Assembly: GCF_009363095.1 (NCBI RefSeq)
Contig: NZ_CP045296.1
Location: 620,001-684,000 of the forward strand
Direction: 5' to 3'
DNA: 64,000 nt
DNA from: Paenibacillus cellulositrophicus
GTDB taxonomy: Bacteria; Bacillota; Bacilli; Paenibacillales; Paenibacillaceae
Below, piece after piece: positions 17,966 through 25,632 of the stretch; the first letter of the stretch is position 1, and each line of letters starts with the position of its first letter. The translations under genes were made by a program, and so were the position numbers. The notes under the pieces are model-generated. The model saw only the letters and a program-made list of their open reading frames with translations. It was not told the DNA's origin and searched no databases.

Positions 17966-18643
17966 ATGATCGATAACATCTTGTCATTTACGAATTTAAG
18001 CAAAACGATATCCTCGGTCTCTAACCGAATCATTTTTTCGCAAATCTCCGGTACCGTCCCCGCAGGGGAGAAAATTGTATTCGTCGGGCCGTCCGGCCAA
18101 GGCAAAAGCACCCTGCTGCGCATTCTTGGCCTGCTCGATGAAGTGGACAGCGGGGAAATGCTTCTGCTCGGAAAGCCGCTGCACGAGTGGAATCCGCAAG
18201 ACTGGCGGATGAACGTCTGCTACGTCAGTCAAACGCCGGTCATGCTTGAAGGTTCCATCGAAGATAATCTGCGTACGGTGAGCAGGCTGCATCATACAGA
18301 ATATGATCCAGCCTATGCGGCGCATTTGATGTCAAACGTTGGGCTTGGAGATATGGGCTTGTCCAAAGAAGCTTCCACCCTTTCGGGCGGTGAAAAGCAG
18401 CGGGTGGCTCTAGTGCGCTCCTTATTGCTGCGTCCCAAGCTTCTGCTGCTGGATGAGATCACTTCCTCGCTCGACGATGTCAGTAAATATGCGGTTGAGC
18501 GTTTGATTACGGACATCAATCGGCAGGAGGGAACGGGCTATGTCTGGATATCCCATGATCGCGACCAAGCGGCACGGATCGGGGACAGGGTATGGTCGCT
18601 CTCCAATGGGACTTTGTCGGAGGGAGGGATATCATGTCTTTGA
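17966..18643 (+). CDS. fetA: FetA-like ABC ATPase (UPF0014-associated exporter)
   Basis: A 225-residue ATPase with Walker A GPSGQGKST, signature LSGGEKQRVALVRSL, Walker B LLLLDEITSSLD and switch histidine in WISHDRD. It overlaps a UPF0014 (FetB) permease by 10 bases, which identifies the pair. E. coli FetAB exports iron and helps against peroxide stress; the same metal is not proven here. AGGAG lies about 10 bases before the ATG. A four-codon reading frame (Met-Asn-Asp-Arg-stop, from 17962) overlaps the start and may tune translation. Confidence 0.87.
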   Translation: MIDNILSFTNLSKTISSVSNRIIFSQISGTVPAGEKIVFVGPSGQGKSTLLRILGLLDEVDSGEMLLLGKPLHEWNPQDWRMNVCYVSQTPVMLEGSIEDNLRTVSRLHHTEYDPAYAAHLMSNVGLGDMGLSKEASTLSGGEKQRVALVRSLLLRPKLLLLDEITSSLDDVSKYAVERLITDINRQEGTGYVWISHDRDQAARIGDRVWSLSNGTLSEGGISCL

Positions 18644-19389
18644 TCGCGCTGGCTTCGACGCTTGTATTTATAGCCGTATCCGTCGGTATATCCATATGGC
18701 AAAAGCTCGGACTGGAGCGGGATATTCTATATGGAACGATTCGCTCCGCGATACAGCTGCTCGCTGTCGGGTTTGTTCTTCAATACATATTTGGCACACA
18801 ACATTTCCTGCTTGTTGCCTTAATCCTGGTCCTTATGATTGCGGTAGCTACCTGGAATGCGGGCAAGCGCGGAAAAGGATTGAAGCGCATCTATCTGTAT
18901 GTTGGTTTGACCATTACGATTACGGAAGTTGTGACGATGGGGTTGCTGCTCGCTCTAAGCATTATCCCGCTCACAGCGCGTTATGTTATCCCGATCAGCG
19001 GCATGACCATCGGGAACGCTATGGTCGTGTCCAGTTTGTTTCTGAACCAAATGAAGCGGGAAGCGGTAACCTCGAGGGGAGAAGTCGAAACGCTGCTGTC
19101 TCTCGGCGCGAGCCCGCGGCAGGCCATCCATCGCATGCTGAACCGCTCGGCGCGTTCCAGCATGATCCCGACGATCGACGGGATGAAGACCGTTGGGCTC
19201 GTCCAACTGCCCGGCATGATGACGGGCATGATCGTGGCCGGAGCCAGTCCGCTGGAGGCTGTCCGTTATCAAATATTGATCATGTTTGCGTTCGCTTCGT
19301 CGGCGGCGCTCACCAGCATTTTGCTGGCCCTGATGAGCTATCGGTTGTGGTTCGGTAAGCTGGGCCAATTTATGCGTGTGGACTCGTAA
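18634..19389 (+). CDS. fetB: FetB-like UPF0014 ABC permease
   Basis: A 251-residue membrane protein with about seven segments. The stretches RYVIPISGMTIGNAMVV and GLVQLPGMMTGMIVAGASPL are hallmark UPF0014/FetB sequences. The ATG at 18634 follows GGAGGGAGGG and overlaps the fetA stop; an in-frame ATG 14 codons earlier lacks a good site. It forms the channel of a putative iron exporter with the upstream ATPase. Confidence 0.92.
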   Translation: MSLIALASTLVFIAVSVGISIWQKLGLERDILYGTIRSAIQLLAVGFVLQYIFGTQHFLLVALILVLMIAVATWNAGKRGKGLKRIYLYVGLTITITEVVTMGLLLALSIIPLTARYVIPISGMTIGNAMVVSSLFLNQMKREAVTSRGEVETLLSLGASPRQAIHRMLNRSARSSMIPTIDGMKTVGLVQLPGMMTGMIVAGASPLEAVRYQILIMFAFASSAALTSILLALMSYRLWFGKLGQFMRVDS

Positions 19390-19456
19390 TAAATACCTCT
19401 GCAAGATGAGCACTTGCTTTTACTGTTGATTTCTATCGTTTGTGAGGACTTAGAAC

Positions 19457-19490
19457 AAAGGGCAGCGGGATTTGAACCCGCTGCCCTTTT
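19457..19490. terminator. Bidirectional terminator
   Basis: Thirteen-base perfect arms AAAGGGCAGCGGG (19457-19469) and CCCGCTGCCCTTT (19477-19489) with a 7-nt loop. A-rich left and T-rich right sides let it serve both fetB (+) and the convergent membrane protein gene (-). Confidence 0.92.
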
Positions 19491-19501
19491 CAATGAACCG
19501 T

Positions 19502-20329
19502 CTATTTACCGGTGATATGATGCGGACCGGTAAGATTTTCGTTGGTTTGGGATCTAGACAAATAAATGATCAAGGCCACAATGATGACGAGGAAGAAAGC
19601 GCTTGTTCCCACGGTTCCAAGCCCAAGGCCACCGTCGCCTGGCGCTTGCGACAGATAGTCGCCGAGGGATGCCCCGAACGGTCTTGTCAAGATGTAAGCG
19701 AGCCAGAAGGCGAGAACGGCATTCAGCTTGATGCCGTAATATGCCAAGCAGATGATACCGATGATCGATGCAAATATGAGTGCCGAAACCAGGTATCCGA
19801 GGTTCATCGTCTCGGCGATGAGGTCTCCTGCGGCTGTGCCTAAAGCAAATGTAAACAAGATGGCCAGCCAATAGAAAGCTTCGCGTTTCTGCGTCGTAAT
19901 GGAATGGATCGACAGCGTCTTTTCGCTTGCGTACCAAATTACGAATACTGCAATCAGCAGGATGGCAAACACGATGGTGCTTGTTTCCAGCGGAACTCCG
20001 AGGTTATCGGTCAGATTATCGGTGATCAAGGTACCGACCACGCTGATGAACACGACCGACAGCCAATAGATCCACGGCACATATTTATTCGCCTTGAACT
20101 GCAGAACCAGAGATCCGATCAAAATCACCGTCATGAGCAGAGTCGTTACGGTCAGTCCGAGGTTGAGGTTCTCGTTCAGAAGATCCGCTGCCGTCTCACC
20201 AACGGTCGTTGCCATAATTTTAATGATCCAAAAAAAGATGGTGACTTGCGGCACTTTGTTTAACATCTGCCTATCCGGACCTACGGGCGGCTGAATCAAG
20301 CCCTCCTTATTATGCGTAAACTGTTCCAT
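19502..20329 (-). CDS. COG4705/DUF347-type multi-repeat membrane protein
   Basis: A 275-residue polytopic membrane protein with about eight segments. Four internal repeats share a T/G-x-x-G-x4-D-x-L core: MATTVGETAADLL, then GTLITDNLTDNLG, GTAAGDLIAETMNLG and GASLGDYLSQA. This is the DUF347 repeat of COG4705 proteins, whose function is not settled. The start ATG is preceded by AAAGGAGG. It is divergent from the secreted NlpC/P60 gene, whose promoter carries the TTCTCAT repeat, so co-regulation is possible. Confidence 0.85.
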   Translation of the reverse strand: MEQFTHNKEGLIQPPVGPDRQMLNKVPQVTIFFWIIKIMATTVGETAADLLNENLNLGLTVTTLLMTVILIGSLVLQFKANKYVPWIYWLSVVFISVVGTLITDNLTDNLGVPLETSTIVFAILLIAVFVIWYASEKTLSIHSITTQKREAFYWLAILFTFALGTAAGDLIAETMNLGYLVSALIFASIIGIICLAYYGIKLNAVLAFWLAYILTRPFGASLGDYLSQAPGDGGLGLGTVGTSAFFLVIIVALIIYLSRSQTNENLTGPHHITGK

Positions 20330-20506
20330 TTACATCCTCCTTTATCGTCTTAGAAACCACCGCCTCAGCTTGCTCTTGCTGCCTGTGTTGAGTCGGTTTT
20401 GTCCATGAGTGTAACAGCTGAGAATGAAAATTTTCTGTGAAAATGACCGTTCTACGAACTGCACAGCAGACGCTTGGATAAAATTGCTTGAGGAGGATAT
20501 TGGACA

Positions 20507-20540
20507 TTCTCATCATTTTTTAATTTCTATCGCCTATAAC
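20507..20540 (+). promoter_or_regulatory. Direct-repeat operator and -10 of the NlpC/P60 gene
   Basis: TTCTCAT (20507-20513), four bases, TTTTAAT (20518-20524), ten bases, then TATAAC (20535-20540) as a -10. The repeat period is 11 bp, the usual OmpR-family spacing. The same geometry recurs before the response regulator gene and the PAP2 gene. Confidence 0.6.
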
Positions 20541-20611
20541 TGTTTGTGAAGGCAAAAGCACTAATCCGCATGAATTTCACTTATCCAATACGACTTCTAA
20601 GGAGGGTCTTT

Positions 20612-21385
20612 ATGAATAACAACACGAACCTCATCAGAAAGAGCCGTATCGTCAAAACTTTTATGGGAATCGGCTTGTGTCTCTCCGTCGCTTTTTCCGG
20701 AAGCATGCTGCTGCCGGCCCATCCGGTTCACGCAGCCTCGGTATCTGACAGCTCCGTGGCGGATCGGGTTATCGCAACAGGCAAACAATTTCTAGGCGTT
20801 CGTTATCAGTTTGGGGCTCCATCCGGCCGAACGGACGGATTCGATTGTTCCTCATTCACGCAATATGTGTTCAAGCAAAACGGCATCGATCTGCCGCGCT
20901 CATCAAGAGAGCAATCGCAGGTAGGCACGCCGGTGTCCAAGGATCAATTACAGCCAGGGGACTTGGTTTTCTCCGATACGAATCATGACGGAGTCATCAA
21001 TCACGTCAGCATTTATATAGGCAACGGACAACTGCTTCATACCTACAGAGTCGGTATTGGCGTGACGGTATCCGATTTTTCTGGAAGCACCTGGGATCAT
21101 ACCTTTGTAACCGCTCGTCGCGTCATTTCCGACAATGGACAAGCTTCCGGCGGGCAGACAACAAGCAGTCAGGCTTCGAATGAACAGAGCAGTAACGGAC
21201 AAAATGCAGGCAGCCAAGATTCCAATGGTCAGCATTCTGCCGATGCGTCAGTCACTGCACCATCGACATCTGACGACCAAAGCGGTTCTGTACAAAAGCC
21301 GTCGAATCATCAGAAGCATTCCACACAACATCATTGGGGAAAATCCGAAAGTGCAGATGGAGAGCATGAGAATAGAGAACAATAA
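20612..21385 (+). CDS. Secreted NlpC/P60 peptidoglycan hydrolase
   Basis: A 257-residue exported protein. A signal peptide of about 38 residues ends near VHAAS. The NlpC/P60 domain follows at once: catalytic Cys in FDCSSFTQYVF, catalytic His in VINHVSIYIGNG, and a polar third residue in LHTYR. The last ~80 residues are a Ser/Gln/Asn-rich, low-complexity tail ending in charged residues, with no recognised cell-wall-binding repeat. It probably cuts gamma-D-Glu-diamino-acid bonds in wall peptides. AAGGAGGG sits 5 bases before the ATG at 20612. The two-component system downstream likely controls it through the shared direct repeat. Confidence 0.92.
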   Translation: MNNNTNLIRKSRIVKTFMGIGLCLSVAFSGSMLLPAHPVHAASVSDSSVADRVIATGKQFLGVRYQFGAPSGRTDGFDCSSFTQYVFKQNGIDLPRSSREQSQVGTPVSKDQLQPGDLVFSDTNHDGVINHVSIYIGNGQLLHTYRVGIGVTVSDFSGSTWDHTFVTARRVISDNGQASGGQTTSSQASNEQSSNGQNAGSQDSNGQHSADASVTAPSTSDDQSGSVQKPSNHQKHSTQHHWGKSESADGEHENREQ

Positions 21386-21398
21386 TAAAGCATTCAAG

Positions 21399-21427
21399 GC
21401 AGGGTCTCTTGTGGGGCTCTGCTTTTT
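21399..21427 (+). terminator. Rho-independent terminator after NlpC/P60 gene
   Basis: Arms GCAGGGTCTC (21399-21408) and GGGGCTCTGC (21413-21422) pair over all ten positions with three G-T pairs, loop TTGT, followed by TTTTT. Confidence 0.85.
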
Positions 21428-21520
21428 GTATACAGAAAATGTTAGGAAGGATTATCATTTGTTTACAATTTCAAGGTATGATCAAACTAGTACTGATTGT
21501 TGATGGCAACAGTGCCTATC

Positions 21521-21554
21521 TTCTCATCATTTTCTCATGAAATTCCAATATACT
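21521..21554 (+). promoter_or_regulatory. Direct-repeat operator and -10 of the two-component operon
   Basis: TTCTCAT (21521-21527), CATT, TTCTCAT (21532-21538), ten bases, TATACT (21549-21554). It is an exact 11-bp direct repeat overlapping the -35 position, as expected for an activated, autoregulated OmpR-type promoter. Confidence 0.65.
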
Positions 21555-21587
21555 TGTCTTCGCAGCAGTAACCTGGAGGAGATATCA

Positions 21588-22265
21588 ATGAAACGGATAC
21601 TTATTATAGAAGACGAAAAGAGCCTGGTGCGTTTCATCCAGCTCGAACTTGAGCATGAGCAATTCTTTGTGAAGGCTGCCTATGACGGATCCAGTGGACT
21701 TCAGCTTGCTTTGGCGGAGGAATGGGATATGATCCTGCTGGACATCATGCTGCCTCATTTGGATGGGGTAGAGGTATGCCGCAGGCTCCGGAATGCGAAA
21801 AGTACCCCGGTCATCATGCTCACGGCAAGAGACGGTCTCGAAGACCGGGTGCAGGGCCTTGACAGCGGTGCCGATGACTATATCGCCAAACCTTTTGACA
21901 TCGAGGAGCTCCTCGCCCGCATGCGCGCGATTTTCCGCAGGATTGAGCTTCAGGATCAACCGAACCGGGCAGTTCTGACATTCCGGGACATTACGGTGGA
22001 TCTGGATGCCAGAGTAGCTACCCGGGGCGGTACCCCCATCGAGCTGACGAAGCGTGAATTCGACCTGTTGGCCGTGTTTATGAAGCATCCAAACCTGGTC
22101 CAGACCAGAGATATGCTGCTCGACTTGGTATGGGGCTACGATTCGCAGGTGGAGACGAATGTGGTTGATGTGTATGTCCGGTATCTGCGGAATAAATTGG
22201 ACTCTGCCGGAGAAGAAAGCGTCATCCAAACCGTACGCGGAATGGGATACGTGATGCGGCCATGA
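21588..22265 (+). CDS. OmpR-family response regulator
   Basis: A 225-residue regulator: receiver domain with acidic pocket EDE near residue 9, phospho-acceptor Asp in LLDIMLPH (near residue 52), switch Thr in IMLTARDG and Lys in YIAKPFDIEELL, then a winged-helix effector domain (ELTKREFDLLAVFM to VRYLRNKLD...GYVM). GGAGGAG supports the ATG at 21588. It overlaps the kinase gene by four bases. The likely binding site is the TTCTCAT direct repeat seen at three promoters in this block. Confidence 0.94.
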   Translation: MKRILIIEDEKSLVRFIQLELEHEQFFVKAAYDGSSGLQLALAEEWDMILLDIMLPHLDGVEVCRRLRNAKSTPVIMLTARDGLEDRVQGLDSGADDYIAKPFDIEELLARMRAIFRRIELQDQPNRAVLTFRDITVDLDARVATRGGTPIELTKREFDLLAVFMKHPNLVQTRDMLLDLVWGYDSQVETNVVDVYVRYLRNKLDSAGEESVIQTVRGMGYVMRP

Positions 22266-23668
22266 GACGAATAACTGATTGGCTCAAGCGGCTGCCTGTC
22301 ATATGGAAGCTGATGATTGGCGCTACGCTGCTCATTTTTCTGCTGTTCGCTACGTACAATTTTGCCCAATACCTGGTATTGAAGCACTGGATGCTGAACC
22401 AGGAACGGGACGCGCTGCACGTCATGATGTCGCAGGTCCAGGGTTATTTAGAAGAACAGCAGGCAACGAAGGAATCGCTGGAATCACCGGAAGCGAGCTC
22501 CTTCATTCGCAATATTCTCGGTAAAAATCAAATGATCCGCCTGATTGACGACAACGGGGCGAATCTGCTGCTGGTTACGAACCATTTTAATCCGAAGTGG
22601 ATCACCCCGCTGCCAAGTACGACCAGCTCATTGCAGGATGCGTGGCATGGAGAAGACCACATTCTCATTTACCGGACACCCTTTGCGATCAAGAACGAGT
22701 CGGGAACGGTCGAAATGGCGACGAATCTCGAAACTTTCGACCATTTTAACGCGACGCTGCTGTGGGTCATGGTCATCGGAGGCTTTCTGGCCGTATGCAT
22801 CAGCGCTGCCAGCGGCTGGGCGATCGCGAAGCAGTTTTTGCGGCCGGTTAAGGCGCTTGCGGTTACCATCCAAAATGTGAAGCAAAACGGGCTTCAGGAA
22901 CGCGTCGGAAACATCGGAAACGGGGATGAATTATCACAGTTGGCCAGCCTGTTCAACGAGCTGATGGACCAGCTGGAAGTGTCATTCCGCCAGCAAAAGC
23001 AGTTCGTGGACGATGCCTCGCATGAGCTGCGCACGCCCATCACCATTCTGGAAGGTCACTTGAACATGCTGAACCGATGGGGGAAAAAGGATCCGGCCAT
23101 CCTGGAGGAGTCGCTGAACGCGTCGCTTCAGGAAGTCCGTAGGCTGAAGGGGCTCGTACAAGGGCTCCTGGCACTGTCCAGGTCAGATTCAGCGACATTG
23201 ACCGATCATATCGAACGGATCCGGATCGAACCGTTTATGATTCAAACCCTGAAGCGGATGGAGCATTTGTACCCGGAGTTCGCTTTTCGCATGAAAGCGG
23301 AGGGGACCGGTAAAATGGTGAGGATCAACCCGCTTCACCTGGAGCAGATGCTGTTGATCGTCATTGAAAATGCAGTCAAGTATTCAGCGGAACATAAAGA
23401 AATCGACATTCGCTGCTACGAAGAGCAAAAACGGGTGTGCATATCGATTCAAGATTATGGAATCGGCATACCGACGGCCGAGATCCAGCATGTTTTCGAC
23501 CGGTTTTACCGCGTGGACCGGGCTCGCAGCAGGGAAATTGGAGGAACGGGCCTGGGCCTTGCGATCGCCAAAAATCTCATTTCGCATTATCAAGGCGAGA
23601 TCGCCATGACGAGCGTCGAAGACGAAGGAACACGTGTAACCTTGTCGTTCCCGGCGGTATCCTCCTAA
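22262..23668 (+). CDS. Sensor histidine kinase
   Basis: A 468-residue membrane kinase. TM1 lies at about residues 16-36, an extracytoplasmic sensor of about 120 residues follows, then TM2 (about 160-182), HAMP, HisKA with the acceptor in DDASHELRTPITILEGH, and HATPase_c with N box IVIENAVKYS, DYGIGIP and GTGLGLAIAKN. It is the partner of the regulator just upstream (ATGA overlap). Neighbouring genes for wall hydrolysis and lipid-phosphate turnover suggest that it senses envelope damage; the signal itself is unknown. Confidence 0.94.
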   Translation: MRRITDWLKRLPVIWKLMIGATLLIFLLFATYNFAQYLVLKHWMLNQERDALHVMMSQVQGYLEEQQATKESLESPEASSFIRNILGKNQMIRLIDDNGANLLLVTNHFNPKWITPLPSTTSSLQDAWHGEDHILIYRTPFAIKNESGTVEMATNLETFDHFNATLLWVMVIGGFLAVCISAASGWAIAKQFLRPVKALAVTIQNVKQNGLQERVGNIGNGDELSQLASLFNELMDQLEVSFRQQKQFVDDASHELRTPITILEGHLNMLNRWGKKDPAILEESLNASLQEVRRLKGLVQGLLALSRSDSATLTDHIERIRIEPFMIQTLKRMEHLYPEFAFRMKAEGTGKMVRINPLHLEQMLLIVIENAVKYSAEHKEIDIRCYEEQKRVCISIQDYGIGIPTAEIQHVFDRFYRVDRARSREIGGTGLGLAIAKNLISHYQGEIAMTSVEDEGTRVTLSFPAVSS

Positions 23669-23691
23669 AGCCGATGCCATTGATGGGTTGA

Positions 23692-23725
23692 TTCTCATTA
23701 AATTTTCATATTCCTACGTTAAGCT
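23692..23725 (+). promoter_or_regulatory. Direct-repeat operator and -10 of the PAP2 operon
   Basis: TTCTCAT (23692-23698), TAAA, TTTTCAT (23703-23709), ten bases, TAAGCT (23720-23725) as a weak -10. Repeat period and distance to the -10 equal those of the other two copies. Confidence 0.55.
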
Positions 23726-23774
23726 GATCTCTACCGATCGTTAACAGATCAGAACAAGCAGAAGGAGTATGAGA

Positions 23775-24404
23775 ATGAGTATGAGTATGGGTCAAATCGA
23801 TTATCAACTATTTCATGTCATTAACGAGTGGGGAAGATCCGTTTCCTCCCTTAATCCTGTTATGCGTATACTGGCGGAACGAGCATTTTATTTGTTTTTT
23901 GCCGGACTGCTGGTTTATTGGTTCACCCGTAAGGAGAGCAACCGGAGAATGGTGGTGGAGTCCGTCGTCTCCGCTGCCATCGGGCTTGGAATCAGCGGAG
24001 TGATCGGTCACCTGTTTTACCGGAACCGCCCGTTTGTCACCCATTCGGTGCTCCAGTTGATCCCCCATCCTGCCAATGCATCATTTCCAAGTGATCACTC
24101 CATTGGAGCATTTGCCATTGCCGCGATTTTCGTGATATATCGCCGAAGAGAAGGGGTCATCTGGCTGATCTTGGCTGCGTGCATTGCGTTCTCCAGGGTA
24201 TGGACGGGTGTACATTATCCGCTTGACGTATTGGGTGGGGCATTAATCGGTATCATAGTTTCAGCAGGCGTGCATCATCTTGCAGCACGCTTCACGTTCG
24301 CATCCCGATTGTTTAAAGCAGGTCTCGGATGGTATGAAAAATACGAATCGAAGATTTTGCCCCGGCCCGTGAACAAAGAAGATCAACTACCCGCAGGGAA
24401 GTGA
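23775..24404 (+). CDS. PAP2-family undecaprenyl-diphosphatase (BcrC-like)
   Basis: A 209-residue membrane phosphatase with about six segments. The three PAP2 motifs are intact: the RNRP element in FYRNRPF, FPSDHS with its histidine, and SRVWTGVHYPLD with the catalytic His and Asp. BcrC-type enzymes dephosphorylate undecaprenyl pyrophosphate on the outer face, recycling the wall lipid carrier and giving bacitracin tolerance. Four ATGs lie in frame six bases apart (23769, 23775, 23781, 23787); GAAGGAG is best spaced for 23775. The next gene starts one base after its stop. The TTCTCAT repeat upstream suggests control by the adjacent two-component system. Confidence 0.88.
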   Translation: MSMSMGQIDYQLFHVINEWGRSVSSLNPVMRILAERAFYLFFAGLLVYWFTRKESNRRMVVESVVSAAIGLGISGVIGHLFYRNRPFVTHSVLQLIPHPANASFPSDHSIGAFAIAAIFVIYRRREGVIWLILAACIAFSRVWTGVHYPLDVLGGALIGIIVSAGVHHLAARFTFASRLFKAGLGWYEKYESKILPRPVNKEDQLPAGK

Positions 24405-24405
24405 A

Positions 24406-25326
24406 ATGTTAATGCAATTGCGTAAATTTACAATACTGTTTGTTCTCCTCATTATCTTGTGTTCTTGTGCCGGGCCTAAGGGAACCGGGCAAGCGGAGGC
24501 GGGGCAAAACGTATCAAAGCCCCAGACGATGAAACCCGTTGGCCAAAATGCAGCCCAAAGCGGAAGAACGGCAAAGGTTCCCGATCATGTCGTCATCGTC
24601 GTAGAGGAGAATCATTCCCGCCAAAACATCATCGGGAATCGGGCGGCGCCCTATATGAACAGCCTGGCTAAGCAAGGGGCGTATTTCACGGAATCGTATG
24701 CCAACGCTCATCCAAGCCAGCCGAATTATCTAATCCTGTTTTCCGGGTCCGACCAAGGCGTTCACAATGATTCCTGCGGACATACGTTTACCGCGCCCAA
24801 TCTGGCAAGCGAGTTGTTCAAACACAAGCTTACTTTTGCGGGATACTCGGAAGGTTTGCCTTCTGTCGGATCGACCGTGTGCACCAACAAGCAGTACGGA
24901 AGAAAACATAGTCCCTGGGTGAACTTTACCAACATTCCAAAATCGGCAAACCGGAGATTCACCGATTTCCCGGCTGATTACACCCAGCTTCCGACCGTTT
25001 CCTTTGTGATCCCTAACCTGGATCATGATATGCATGACGGAACGATCCAGTCGGCAGACAAGTGGCTTAAACAGAACCTGGGTCCTTATGTCGAATGGGC
25101 GAAGAGCCACAACAGCATCCTGATTCTAACCTGGGACGAAGACGACTACGGCAGCCGGAATCATATCCCGACGATTATCGTGGGGGATCATGTTCGTCAA
25201 GCCGTATTCGATCAGAAGATCACCCATTTAAATGTCCTGCGGACACTGGAAGACCTGTACGGTTTGTCACATTTTGGCCGTACATCGGGCAGCGAACCGA
25301 TCCGAAATCTGTGGAAACCGTCCTAA
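24406..25326 (+). CDS. Phosphoesterase-family lipoprotein (acid phosphatase/PLC-like)
   Basis: A 306-residue exported lipoprotein with lipobox LCSC (Cys near residue 21). The body matches the phosphoesterase family (PF04185-like): VVIVVEENHSRQNIIGN near the metal site, ANAHPSQPNYL with the nucleophile region, LDHDMHDG and LTWDEDD in the second half. Members hydrolyse phosphate mono- or diesters at the cell surface. Translation is coupled to the PAP2 gene (1-base gap), so both may act on lipid-linked phosphates. An ATG two codons on (24412) is an alternative start. Confidence 0.85.
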   Translation: MLMQLRKFTILFVLLIILCSCAGPKGTGQAEAGQNVSKPQTMKPVGQNAAQSGRTAKVPDHVVIVVEENHSRQNIIGNRAAPYMNSLAKQGAYFTESYANAHPSQPNYLILFSGSDQGVHNDSCGHTFTAPNLASELFKHKLTFAGYSEGLPSVGSTVCTNKQYGRKHSPWVNFTNIPKSANRRFTDFPADYTQLPTVSFVIPNLDHDMHDGTIQSADKWLKQNLGPYVEWAKSHNSILILTWDEDDYGSRNHIPTIIVGDHVRQAVFDQKITHLNVLRTLEDLYGLSHFGRTSGSEPIRNLWKPS

Positions 25327-25373
25327 ATGAAATTGAAGCCATGGAATTTGAATATAGATGGGGAGTGAGAGGC

Positions 25374-25550
25374 ATGTATGAAAAGCTTCAGGATATGGAT
25401 TTGTTTTTGCAGTCCATGCATGACTTGGAAACACGTATTCGCCATATGATTCAACGGTCCGGCCTTTCCGAGAAAGAGCAGCAGTTTATTTTGGACCATA
25501 TATTGGTCGTTCCCGGCAAGGATTTTTCATATCAGCGCAATTACGGTTAA
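25374..25550 (+). CDS. Small hypothetical protein, 58 aa
   Basis: A 58-codon frame with GGGGAG about 8 bases before the ATG, helical and charged (MYEKLQDMDLF to GLSEKEQQFILDHILV). It looks coding because it sits in line between the lipoprotein and glycosyltransferase genes and has a sensible ribosome site. I do not recognise a family. An in-frame ATG at 25341 would add 11 residues. No signal peptide or membrane segment is visible. Confidence 0.5.
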   Translation: MYEKLQDMDLFLQSMHDLETRIRHMIQRSGLSEKEQQFILDHILVVPGKDFSYQRNYG

Positions 25551-25632
25551 CTCTTGGCAGATCATCCTGACCGGATCAGGCATCGACTTGTGTCGCCTGG
25601 CAATCCGATGAGACCAAAGGGAGGGAACAAGC

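Noticed and set aside
18540..19358. 272-codon open frame on the plus strand
   Set aside because: Out-of-frame shadow of fetB, rich in Arg/His/Asp without domain; the fetB frame has clear family motifs.
19457..19490. Possible tRNA on the minus strand: the hairpin loop reads like a T-arm (GGGTTCAAATCCC)
   Set aside because: No anticodon arm, D-arm or acceptor stem pairs around it; the perfect 13-bp stem with A/T flanks between convergent genes is a terminator.
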